A stretch of 14,278 bases of DNA from an uncultured Eubacteriales bacterium (GTDB taxonomy: Bacteria; Bacillota; Clostridia; Oscillospirales; Acutalibacteraceae). Location: positions 1-14,278 of the forward strand of contig CAKSQT010000045.1 of assembly GCA_934486755.1 (NCBI GenBank), given 5' to 3'. Under the pieces are notes generated by a model. The model searched no databases and was not told where the DNA came from. It saw nothing but the letters and a program-made list of their open reading frames with translations. Within the stretch, counting starts at the first letter, position 1. Each line of letters begins with the position of its first letter. Made by a program: the position numbers and the translations under genes. Of the stretch, positions 1-6,092 are shown piece by piece.

Positions 1-1118
1 ACCTTGTGGTGCGCCTCATATTTGTCGCGCAAGCCTTTTAAAATCAGTATAGCGTCAGTTTCGTTCGGCTCCGACACCGTGACAGGTTGAAACCTGCGTT
101 CAAGCGCAGAATCCTTTTCTATGTTTTTGCGGTATTCGGATATTGTCGTCGCGCCTATTAACTGAAATTCGCCCCTTGCGAGCGCGGGCTTTAAAATGTT
201 GGCGGCGTCGGTCGAGCCCTCTGCCGAGCCTGCGCCGATAATCGTGTGAACCTCGTCAACAAAAAGTATAATGTTTTTAGACTTTGTAACCTCGTCTATC
301 ACGCTTTTTATCCGTTCTTCAAAATCGCCGCGGTATTTTGTTCCCGCAACCATACCCGTAAGGTCAAGAGCAAATACCTTTTTGCCTGCTAAAATTTCTG
401 GCACATCGCCGTTTGCTATTTTTTGCGCAAGACCCTCCACTATCGCGGTCTTACCTACGCCTGGTTCACCGATAAGGCAAGGGTTGTTCTTAGTCCTGCG
501 ACAAAGTATTTGAATTACGCGTTCAATTTCTTTTGCCCTGCCTATCACGGGGTCGGTTTTGCCTTTTTGAGCCTGATCGGTAAGGTCTCTGCCGTATTTT
601 TCAAGCGTTGGGGTTTTGGTTTCGCCCGACTTGCGGCTGTAACCTCCCGTGTTTGAGGACGAAGCGTCGCTATCGGGAAATCCCGTGACTTTCATAGCTT
701 CCGACATAAGGGCGGTCGGGTCTGCGCCGAGCATAGCAATAAAACGCACGGCGTAATTGTCGCCCTCATTCAGAATACCTATAAGCAAATGTTCCGTTCC
801 GACATATTTTTTGCCAATCTCGTTACAGCCTGCTATGGCTGTTTCTATAACCCTTTTTGCACGGGGAGTAAAATAGTCGGGTGACAGCTTTGTCGGGGTT
901 CCGCACCCAATATTCGCTCTCATCAGTTCTTCAATGTTTTCGGCGGTTATCCCGCTCTTGTTCAGCACCGCCGCCGCAACGCCGCTGCCGACCTTCAATA
1001 ACCCCAACAGCAGATGTTCGCTGCCGACATAGGTGTGACCGAGTATCTCCGCAGAGTTTATCGCCTGATTAAGAGCCTCGTTCGCCTTTGCTGTAAATCC
1101 GCTGAAATTATATTTCAT
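1..1118 (-). CDS. clpC: ClpC, AAA+ unfoldase of the Clp protease (5' part, cut by window edge)
   Basis: Hexameric AAA+ unfoldase that feeds stress-damaged and arginine-phosphorylated proteins to ClpP. The first 372 codons are visible; the gene continues past the left edge, so there is no stop. Two Clp-N repeats come first (about residues 1-145), with EHLLLGL at 34-40 and EHLLIGI at 109-115. Their glutamates E34 and E109 match the phosphoarginine-pocket glutamates known from Bacillus ClpC. A linker is followed by the first AAA+ module with Walker A GEPGVGKT (217-224) and Walker B ending VDEVHT (287-292). The middle domain and second AAA+ module lie outside. The start at 1118 is 23 nt after the mcsB stop, with a purine-rich site (GGTGA) just upstream. 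ClpC rather than ClpB or ClpE is favoured by the Clp-N sequence and by position last in a ctsR-mcsA-mcsB operon. Confidence 0.96.
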   Translation of the reverse strand, partial: MKYNFSGFTAKANEALNQAINSAEILGHTYVGSEHLLLGLLKVGSGVAAAVLNKSGITAENIEELMRANIGCGTPTKLSPDYFTPRAKRVIETAIAGCNEIGKKYVGTEHLLIGILNEGDNYAVRFIAMLGADPTALMSEAMKVTGFPDSDASSSNTGGYSRKSGETKTPTLEKYGRDLTDQAQKGKTDPVIGRAKEIERVIQILCRRTKNNPCLIGEPGVGKTAIVEGLAQKIANGDVPEILAGKKVFALDLTGMVAGTKYRGDFEERIKSVIDEVTKSKNIILFVDEVHTIIGAGSAEGSTDAANILKPALARGEFQLIGATTISEYRKNIEKDSALERRFQPVTVSEPNETDAILILKGLRDKYEAHHK

Positions 1119-1141
1119 AAATGTTCACCAACCTCTTATAC

Positions 1142-2158
1142 TTAATTGCCTCCCGATAACGCCTGTCTTAGCATTGAAGCCCTGTATATATCGCTTTCAG
1201 ACGGATTCATCTGCCCGAAACGCTTTATAAGCATATTCGGCTGACCTTCGATAAGCAGCTTTATGGGAGAAACGTTCACAGAGAGTATGCCCATACTTAC
1301 ACCGAGTTTAATCCTTGAAAGTAAATTTATCATTTCCGATGAAGACATAATTCGGCTGTTTTGAAGCAGACCCAATGCCCTGAAACACAGGTCTTCGAGC
1401 TTTATCTTATTTAAAGATTGCCGCTTTGAACGCTCTTTTTCTATTAATTGCATTGTTATTATTTTTAAGTTGTCTATTGCGCTTTTTTCGCTTATTCCGA
1501 GTGTTATCTGGTTTGAGATCTGATAGAGCGAAGCCTCGGCTCCCGAACCCTCGCCGTACATTCCTCTGACCATAAATCCTATTTTTCCTACGGAGTCGGT
1601 AACCAACGGCATTTCGCCGCTATTTTCGGTAATGGGAAGATGCAGCATTACCGAAGCGCGAAGTCCCGTACCCAGATTGGTGGGACATTCGGTTAAAAAT
1701 CCTAAACCCTCGTCAAATGCGAAATCAAGCAACGACGACAGCATAGAATCTATCTCGCTTGCGGTATTGTACGCTTCTTCAAGCTGTAATCCGCCTAAGA
1801 TAACCTGTATGCGTATATGGTCTTCTTCGCCTAACATAATACTTATGCTTTCATCATCGGAAATTATGATGGCGCGTTCATTGTTCTGCGAAGCAAATTC
1901 GGGGCTTATAAGATGTCTTTCAACCATTGAATAAAGCTCGGCGTCGGGTATATCCCGAACCGCAATGTATTTAAGACTTTTAGCATACGGAGTGTTGCTG
2001 TTCGTTATGGCGTCGCGCACGGTTTCAAAAAGTTTAAGGCGCTCGCTGTCACCCAACTTTTTCGGAAAAGGAATACCCTTAATGTTGCGCGCCAGACGAA
2101 CCCTTGTGCTTATAGCAATATCGCTTTCAGGGGATATGTTTTCATACCAACTACTCAT
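1142..2158 (-). CDS. mcsB: McsB, protein-arginine kinase
   Basis: Phosphagen-kinase-fold enzyme that transfers phosphate from ATP to arginine side chains, marking proteins for ClpC-ClpP and inactivating CtsR. It has 338 residues, close to the family size of about 350. The nucleotide-binding arginines lie in STRVRLARN (17-25). The catalytic acidic loop is GEEDHIRIQ (110-118, with E112, H114, R116). The cysteine loop is ECPTNLGTGLRAS (157-169, with C158), followed by GEGSGAEASLYQISNQITLG (203-222). The start overlaps the mcsA stop by 8 nt (ATGAGTAG) and has GGAGG upstream inside mcsA, so the two are translationally coupled. Oddity: where Bacillus McsB has the RDxxRA phosphoarginine-sensing motif near the C terminus, this protein reads SDIYRA (322-327). 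Confidence 0.96.
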   Translation of the reverse strand: MSSWYENISPESDIAISTRVRLARNIKGIPFPKKLGDSERLKLFETVRDAITNSNTPYAKSLKYIAVRDIPDAELYSMVERHLISPEFASQNNERAIIISDDESISIMLGEEDHIRIQVILGGLQLEEAYNTASEIDSMLSSLLDFAFDEGLGFLTECPTNLGTGLRASVMLHLPITENSGEMPLVTDSVGKIGFMVRGMYGEGSGAEASLYQISNQITLGISEKSAIDNLKIITMQLIEKERSKRQSLNKIKLEDLCFRALGLLQNSRIMSSSEMINLLSRIKLGVSMGILSVNVSPIKLLIEGQPNMLIKRFGQMNPSESDIYRASMLRQALSGGN

Positions 2159-2648
2159 CTTTTTTCGCCTCCGCCTCTTTAATTTTATCGCGTATTACGG
2201 CGGCTTCCTCAAATTTTTCTTCGCTTACCAAGCGGTTAAGCTCCATTCGAAGTTCGTCGGCGGTCTCCGCTTTCGGTTTTACCATAAGCTGTTCGCGCAT
2301 AGGCGTTTTGCCGATGTGCTTTGTACTGCCGTGAACGCGTTTGAGGTAGGGCAGAAGCTCTTTTTTAAATGTGTTATAGCATTCAGAGCAGCCTACGCGT
2401 CCGCTTTCCGCAATGTCTGAAAACGAGGAATTGCAAACGGGACAGCGCGTTTCGTTTGCGGTACTGTTCTGCGCCATCAAATCACCCAGCATTGACGACA
2501 GCATACCCGCTATGCTGTTTGAATAGTGGGCTGAATAACCCTCGCTTGCGGCGCAGTAGCCGCATAAATTCTTTTCGGTAACAACACCGTTTATCACAGT
2601 TCGTATATGTGTTGTAGCGTTGTTTTTTTTGCATTTGTCGCAAAGCAT
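2151..2648 (-). CDS. mcsA: McsA, zinc-binding activator of McsB with UVR domain
   Basis: Partner protein that binds and activates the arginine kinase McsB. It has 165 residues. The N-terminal zinc module uses CxxC pairs at C3/C6 and C29/C32, and a second set is at C69/C72 and C87/C90. A Met/Ser-rich linker (about 42-65) lies between the two sets. The C-terminal UVR domain (about 131-161) has the typical form LVSEEKFEEAAVIRDKIKEAE, shared with UvrB/UvrC and ClpC-type adaptors. The start has GAAGGGAA about 7 nt upstream and lies 13 nt after the ctsR stop; the end overlaps mcsB. The four CxxC pairs, the UVR tail and the operon place leave little doubt. Confidence 0.95.
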   Translation of the reverse strand: MLCDKCKKNNATTHIRTVINGVVTEKNLCGYCAASEGYSAHYSNSIAGMLSSMLGDLMAQNSTANETRCPVCNSSFSDIAESGRVGCSECYNTFKKELLPYLKRVHGSTKHIGKTPMREQLMVKPKAETADELRMELNRLVSEEKFEEAAVIRDKIKEAEAKKDE

Positions 2649-2661
2649 ATAATCATTCCCT

Positions 2662-3114
2662 TCAAATAAGTGTGAGAAGCATATTTTTCATAAGCGCCGC
2701 CCTTAATGCGTTGCGGTTTTGCACGGGTATATGCTGCATAACGTTGCCCGATACCGCCGCAGACAGTAAAGCCGCCGTTTCATTGCTGATAATTCCCGAT
2801 TCAAGACAGTTTTCAACGACAATGCGCGCTGTCATAGAATCAAGCTCGTCGCCTATTGAATTTATCAGGTGCATTAACGCGGAGGAACGGCTCAAAGCCA
2901 CACGGCGTATCCGTATATATCCGCCGCCGCCGCGCCTGCTTTCTATAATATATCCGTGTTCGGGCGTAAAACGCGAGGAAAGCACGTAATTTATCTGGCT
3001 TGGTGCGCAGCCTATGGTATTGGCAAGCTCGTTTCGCTGAATTTCCGCCGTGTTTACGGAGGAGTCTTTTATCATCTGTAAAATCTCGTTTGCGATAATA
3101 TCGCTCATTTTCAT
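2662..3114 (-). CDS. ctsR: CtsR, transcriptional repressor of class III stress genes
   Basis: Dimeric winged-helix repressor of clp genes, released by heat and inactivated by McsB. It has 150 residues from the chosen ATG at 3114, near the usual 153 or so. The start MKMSDIIANEI aligns with the known family N terminus, and AGGA lies 5 nt upstream. A longer GTG start at 3171 has no RBS and would add 19 unrelated residues. The DNA-binding part includes CAPSQINYVLSSRFTPEHGY (36-55). The wing ESRRGGGGYIRI (58-69) contains the tetraglycine heat-sensing loop and the arginines (R60/R61) that McsB phosphorylates in Bacillaceae. The C-terminal dimerisation half is more divergent. It is the first gene of ctsR-mcsA-mcsB-clpC and probably represses its own operon through the operator at 3248-3264. 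Confidence 0.95.
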   Translation of the reverse strand: MKMSDIIANEILQMIKDSSVNTAEIQRNELANTIGCAPSQINYVLSSRFTPEHGYIIESRRGGGGYIRIRRVALSRSSALMHLINSIGDELDSMTARIVVENCLESGIISNETAALLSAAVSGNVMQHIPVQNRNALRAALMKNMLLTLI

Positions 3115-3175
3115 ATTCCTGCACCCTTTCAAACAGAGATAGATTAGCGTGATTGGTTCGAGTTCTGTCACACTG

Positions 3176-3232
3176 GGTAAGTGATAATAATCTGAATCCG
3201 CATAAAACAGGTTGGATTTGTTACCACTTGCC
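3176..3232 (-). repeat. Long imperfect inverted repeat at the 5' end of the ctsR operon mRNA
   Basis: The arms are 3176-3187 (GGTAAGTGATAA) and 3221-3232 (TTACCACTTGCC), matching at 10 of 12 positions. An inner pair AATCC/GGATT (3195-3199 and 3214-3218) lies within the loop. In the minus-strand transcript, starting near 3228, AAGUGGUAA can pair with UUAUCACUU (one G-U). This puts a stem-loop at the very 5' end of the leader, 60 nt or more before the ctsR RBS. It has no U-tract, so it is not a terminator. It could stabilise the mRNA or bind a regulator; function unknown. Confidence 0.5.
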
Positions 3233-3234
3233 TA

Positions 3235-3263
3235 AGTATACATCAAAAGTCAGTAAAAGTCAA
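3235..3263 (-). promoter_or_regulatory. Sigma-A-type promoter of the ctsR-mcsA-mcsB-clpC operon
   Basis: On the minus strand TTGACT (3263-3258) is followed after exactly 17 nt by TATACT (3240-3235). Each hexamer has one mismatch to consensus. The predicted transcription start is near 3228, which gives a 5' UTR of about 113 nt before the ctsR ATG. Confidence 0.85.
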
Positions 3264-3264
3264 A
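3248..3264 (-). promoter_or_regulatory. CtsR operator (heptad direct repeat)
   Basis: The plus-strand reading is AGTCAGT-AAA-AGTCAAA, that is TTTGACT-TTT-ACTGACT in the direction of ctsR transcription. This fits the known CtsR consensus (RGTCAAA-NAN-RGTCAAA) with one heptad perfect and the other differing at two positions. It overlaps the -35 hexamer, so binding would block RNA polymerase: classic autorepression. Confidence 0.8.
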
Positions 3265-3297
3265 TAGTAAAATTTTGAAAAATTTTCCGACCTCTGT

Positions 3298-3326
3298 AAC
3301 ACAAATAATGCGGTTGGCATAGTATG
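3298..3326 (+). promoter_or_regulatory. Possible mother-cell sporulation promoter (SigK/SigE-like) for the Cys-rich peptide
   Basis: No good sigma-A promoter precedes the 3355 gene. Instead there is CATAGTATG (3318-3326), resembling the SigK -10 element CATANNNTA (one mismatch) and less well the SigE -10. An AC (3299-3300) lies 17 nt upstream, as in SigK -35 elements. Both motifs are short, so this is a weak call. Confidence 0.3.
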
Positions 3327-3354
3327 TGATGAAGACAAAAAAGGAGGTCTTTAT

Positions 3355-3492
3355 ATGTGTAATAATTGCTTCGGAGGAAACAACTGTTCTTGGATTCTTA
3401 TATTAATCCTCATACTCGTTTGCTGCTGTGGTTGCGGCAACGGTAACAACGGCGGCAGCGGCTGCGGTTGTGACAACGGTTGCGGCTGCTGA
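3355..3492 (+). CDS. Small Cys/Gly-rich peptide with a hydrophobic segment
   Basis: A 45-residue ORF with a near-ideal RBS (AAGGAGGT, 3341-3348). Eleven residues are cysteine and many of the rest are Gly or Asn. It has a short N-terminal head (C2, C5, C11), a hydrophobic stretch WILILILILV (13-22), then CCCGCGN and a Gly/Asn/Cys tail ending NGCGC. It resembles short peptides annotated in Clostridia as chorion-class high-cysteine proteins, and loosely the small YjcZ-type sporulation membrane peptides; that assignment is from memory and uncertain. The gene stands alone between the divergent ctsR promoter and a strong terminator. The start region has no sigma-A promoter but has a sporulation-like -10. 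Likely membrane-inserted or surface-located and metal-binding or disulfide cross-linked; function unknown. Confidence 0.8.
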   Translation: MCNNCFGGNNCSWILILILILVCCCGCGNGNNGGSGCGCDNGCGC

Positions 3493-3501
3493 TAATCAGC
3501 T

Positions 3502-3544
3502 AAAAAGAACGCACCGCCGATTTTCGGCGGTGCGTTCTTTTTTT
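3502..3544. terminator. Strong bidirectional intrinsic terminator
   Basis: A perfect 19-bp inverted repeat (arms 3502-3520 and 3524-3542, loop TTT) has a GC-rich core CGCACCGCCGA. T runs lie on the plus-strand 3' side and, read from the other side, five T's (complement of the A-run at 3502-3506) on the minus strand. It closes the Cys-rich peptide gene on the plus strand and the PrsW-family gene, whose stop codon touches it, on the minus strand. Confidence 0.95.
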
Positions 3545-4715
3545 ACAACTCTTTTTGTTCTGAATTTTCTGATGTTTGCAGTTTTTTAGCGTCGTCAACC
3601 TGTTTAAGACCCAAGTTTATAAAGTATACTATAACCAACCACGCAAGCACCGTCATAATAATCGGAACTCCGTAAAACGGAAGATTTATCGGCATATCCC
3701 ATATACCGTGGAGAATGACAGGAATTAAGCAAACAAGCAAAAATCTTTTGTCGTTCAAATGCTTTTTGTTAAGCTCGTCAAAGCCTTTAACCATCATTAG
3801 AGCCGCGCCTTCGATCGCCGCCCAGGCAACGTGCCCGCCGGGGGCTAAGAATCCGCGTACCATAGTAGTGCTAAGCATAGTGGCAAGACCGTATTTCAAA
3901 CCGTATCTTAAAATGTAGCCCGCGGTCTCAAAGGCGGCAAATCCCGCACCGACAGCGGCGCCTATAAGCAAGCCGTTAAGAATATATTTGCATTTTTTAT
4001 CGCGGAAAAGGAATAAGGCAACTATTACCGCTTTTGCGGTTTCTTCAATAAGACCTACCATTAAAGCACCCGTATAGGTAGATATGTCTGTATTTAAGTC
4101 GAGTTCAAAGAACAAAATTGCGGTAATAAGCGAAAGCGCACCGCCCATAATAAAGTATTCGATTACTCTGTAAAACGGTATATTTTTAAATACGTTTATT
4201 TCAAAGAAGAAAATAAGAACCGTAATAGGCATAGCAAATGCGCCGAGCATTACCATAGCAGGCAAAAAGTTATCGTTGCTGTATGTTATAAAACCGATAC
4301 GCGTCGGGATATACGCAATGAGGAAAAATATAAATATCCGCAGATATACCCAAGCGCCTGCTTTTTTCGGGTTTATACTGTTAATATCAGGGGTCGTTTT
4401 GTCGGTTCCGCAGACAAATACATTGTCAAGGTCTTCGGTTGTATGTTTCTTAAACGTTCCTTTGAAAAGGTCCTTAAACGAAACATAGTTTTCGGATTTT
4501 TCGCCCGTGATTTTGTCAAGATTTTCGGTCAAAATGCTGTTGGCGGTCTTCTTGCGCAGCGGACAGCCACATTCGGGACATACAAAATCCGTTTCGCTTA
4601 CCTCCTTGCCGCAATCGGGGCAGAGGTGGACCTCGTTTTTATATCCGCAGTGCGGACAGGTTGAGGCGTTCGAGGATATTTCCTCGCCGCACTCCTTGCA
4701 TTTTATTAAAGCCAT
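3543..4715 (-). CDS. PrsW-family glutamic-type intramembrane protease with two N-terminal zinc ribbons
   Basis: A 390-residue membrane protein. Residues 1-53 hold two zinc ribbons (C6/C9/C20/C23 and C32/C35/C46/C49). A polar linker (about 55-118) leads into about eight hydrophobic segments from 121 to 370. The PrsW/CAAX-like catalytic signatures are present: EETAK (224-228), FETAGY (262-267), H295 in GGHVAW, and HGIWD (336-340). In Bacillus subtilis PrsW makes the first cut in the anti-sigma factor RsiW; the zinc-ribbon versions common in Clostridia have no known substrate. The ATG lies 1 nt after the stop of the upstream gene (TAG-T-ATG), so the two are translationally coupled. The gene ends at a bidirectional terminator. 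Family assignment is firm; the substrate is unknown, though a target connected with the partner protein is a reasonable guess. Confidence 0.88.
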   Translation of the reverse strand: MALIKCKECGEEISSNASTCPHCGYKNEVHLCPDCGKEVSETDFVCPECGCPLRKKTANSILTENLDKITGEKSENYVSFKDLFKGTFKKHTTEDLDNVFVCGTDKTTPDINSINPKKAGAWVYLRIFIFFLIAYIPTRIGFITYSNDNFLPAMVMLGAFAMPITVLIFFFEINVFKNIPFYRVIEYFIMGGALSLITAILFFELDLNTDISTYTGALMVGLIEETAKAVIVALFLFRDKKCKYILNGLLIGAAVGAGFAAFETAGYILRYGLKYGLATMLSTTMVRGFLAPGGHVAWAAIEGAALMMVKGFDELNKKHLNDKRFLLVCLIPVILHGIWDMPINLPFYGVPIIMTVLAWLVIVYFINLGLKQVDDAKKLQTSENSEQKEL

Positions 4716-4716
4716 A

Positions 4717-5490
4717 CTATCTACCTACCTTTAAAGTATTAAACATCACGCGCACCATATCGTTGATATATTGTTGGTTTGTGTTTTCTTCACGCGTTCC
4801 GATTGTAAATATCTTGCCGTTTATAACGGTTGCATACCTGTTGTCAACAACAAAGTGACCGTTTGCGGTATATGTATACTGAATACCGAATACATCGTAA
4901 CTTCCCAAAGTACCCTCAACAAGATTAATGGTAATATTAACATCGTTGTAGACCTGACGAAGCTCGTCGGTAAATGCGTTTAAAAACTGAACGGCATTAT
5001 TGTAATTGCTGTTCCAGCCGAGAACGACATACGGTATAAGCGCGCCGTCGTTGTCAATGTTTGCGCCGACGTAGGTTATATTACCGTCCCAATACGTGCC
5101 GTAGGAACTCGGTATTTCGTATTGAGCGCCGAGATTTGTGTCGTTATACACAACATAACCTTGGTTTGTGCCAGGCGTTGTGCTGGGGGTTGAACTCGGT
5201 GAAGTGCCCGAAGGCTGGGCGGTTGACGAGGTATCGGACTGTGTTGACGGGGCGGTAGCGGGGCTTTGAGTGTCGCCTCCGTTTGAAGCGTTGCGCTGAT
5301 TAAGCATATAAAAACCGACCACAACAACAAGCAGACCGAGTATTATGTATTTATAGTCGACCTTGCCTTTGAATTTCTTTTCCTTTTTGGGTGTTTCTTC
5401 CGTTTTCTTTAATTCATATCCGCATTTAGGACATTTCTCAGCCTGATCGCTGATGTCGCTGTTACATTCGGGACATTTCATAAGTGCCAT
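4717..5490 (-). CDS. Zinc-ribbon, single-pass membrane protein with an extracellular C-terminal domain
   Basis: 257 residues from the ATG at 5490, chosen because AGGAGAG lies about 9 nt upstream and because MALMKCPECN matches the start of the next gene (MALIKCKECG). A longer reading to 5631 runs through the promoter and is rejected. Order: zinc ribbon (C6, C9, C20, C23), Lys-rich stretch (28-47), one transmembrane segment (48-63), Ser/Thr/Pro-rich spacer (about 68-109), then a compact domain rich in Tyr, Asn and beta-prone residues (111-257). The layout implies zinc ribbon inside and folded domain outside. The C-terminal domain is not one I recognise. It is coupled to the PrsW-family gene with a 1-nt gap, so the pair may work as a membrane signalling or proteolysis unit; this is inference. 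Confidence 0.85.
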   Translation of the reverse strand: MALMKCPECNSDISDQAEKCPKCGYELKKTEETPKKEKKFKGKVDYKYIILGLLVVVVGFYMLNQRNASNGGDTQSPATAPSTQSDTSSTAQPSGTSPSSTPSTTPGTNQGYVVYNDTNLGAQYEIPSSYGTYWDGNITYVGANIDNDGALIPYVVLGWNSNYNNAVQFLNAFTDELRQVYNDVNITINLVEGTLGSYDVFGIQYTYTANGHFVVDNRYATVINGKIFTIGTREENTNQQYINDMVRVMFNTLKVGR

Positions 5491-5542
5491 AAATTTCTCT
5501 CCTATCAAGCAGTATGGTAATCGAGTGATTATCCTCGGAAAA

Positions 5543-5548
5543 ATTATA
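5543..5548 (-). promoter_or_regulatory. -10 element for the zinc-ribbon/PrsW gene pair
   Basis: A perfect TATAAT on the minus strand lies about 52 nt upstream of the ATG at 5490. No good -35 hexamer is found 16-18 nt further upstream (best is CTCATT-like). The promoter may therefore be weak or activator-dependent; the dyad at 5576-5607 lies just upstream of the -35 region. Confidence 0.5.
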
Positions 5549-5575
5549 ACATAGTTATCTCCGTAAATGAGTAAA

Positions 5576-5607
5576 ATTTCCGATTTGGCATTAGCCAAAT
5601 CGGAAAT
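5576..5607 (-). repeat. Perfect 14-bp inverted repeat upstream of the zinc-ribbon gene
   Basis: Arms ATTTCCGATTTGGC (5576-5589) and GCCAAATCGGAAAT (5594-5607) flank a 4-nt loop. On the minus strand the hairpin is followed only by TTTT. It could be a second, backup terminator for metY-cysK-rrf2 or a protein-binding site just upstream of the -35 region for the zinc-ribbon pair. Confidence 0.7.
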
Positions 5608-5636
5608 CGTGACTAAATTTTTCCAAATCAACAGTT

Positions 5637-5675
5637 AAAAGAAACACGTCTTCGCCATATTTTACGGCGAAGACG
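5637..5675 (-). terminator. Intrinsic terminator of the metY-cysK-rrf2 operon
   Basis: A 10-bp stem CGTCTTCGCC/GGCGAAGACG (5647-5656 and 5666-5675, 9-nt loop) begins 5 nt after the rrf2 stop codon. In the minus direction it is followed by the T-rich TGTTTCTTTT. Confidence 0.85.
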
Positions 5676-5680
5676 CTTAA

Positions 5681-6079
5681 TTACATTAAATCCTTTATTG
5701 TTATACCGCTGAAAAAATCGTCGATCAAGCGGTACAGCTTTTCCCACATAGGGAGGGTATTGCATTTTCCAGCACGCGGGCAGGTATTCGGCGAACCTTC
5801 AAGGCAGGAAACGGGAGCAAGGGAGCCTTCGGTTAATTTCAGAATATCTGAAATTCGGTATTCCTCAGGCTTTTTGTTGAGTTTGTATCCGCCGCCTTTG
5901 CCGTGCAGACCCGTAACATAGTCGGCTTTTGAAAGTATCCCGACTATGCTTTCGAGATATTTAAGCGATATTTCCTGACGTTCGGCAATATCTTTCAAGG
6001 GTACAAAACCGTCTTCGCTGTGCTGGGCTAAGTCGATCATCATACGTATAGCGTATCTGCCCTTGGTTGAGATCATCAT
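5681..6079 (-). CDS. Rrf2-family transcriptional regulator with a conserved-type cysteine triad
   Basis: Winged-helix regulator, 132 residues from the ATG at 6079. The start is ambiguous: 6088 and 6076 are also possible, and all have weak RBSs (GGGT) and sit just after the cysK stop. I chose 6079 because it gives MMISTKGRYAIRMM, matching the family N terminus. The helix-turn-helix with recognition sequence ISLKYLESIVG and the wing GLHGKGGGYKL are clear. Beyond it lies SCLEGSPNTCPRAGKC, a C-x7-C-x5-C array like the cluster-binding loop of IscR/NsrR and unlike B. subtilis CymR, which lacks it. As the last gene after metY and cysK, it probably controls sulfur assimilation through the dyad at 8490-8512, responding to Fe-S status or cysteine supply. 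Confidence 0.9.
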   Translation of the reverse strand: MMISTKGRYAIRMMIDLAQHSEDGFVPLKDIAERQEISLKYLESIVGILSKADYVTGLHGKGGGYKLNKKPEEYRISDILKLTEGSLAPVSCLEGSPNTCPRAGKCNTLPMWEKLYRLIDDFFSGITIKDLM

Positions 6080-6092
6080 TTTACCCATGAGC

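Noticed and set aside
3115..3171. Extended ctsR start (GTG at 3171)
   Set aside because: It adds 19 residues not found in CtsR and has no RBS; the ATG at 3114 has AGGA and matches the family N terminus.
3176..3232. CIRCE (HrcA) element upstream of ctsR
   Set aside because: The inverted repeat arms are not TTAGCACTC/GAGTGCTAA and the loop is 33 nt rather than 9.
5491..5631. Extended N terminus of the zinc-ribbon gene (to 5631)
   Set aside because: The extension crosses the TATAAT promoter and the 5576-5607 dyad, and the internal ATG at 5490 has a good RBS and the conserved MALxKC start.
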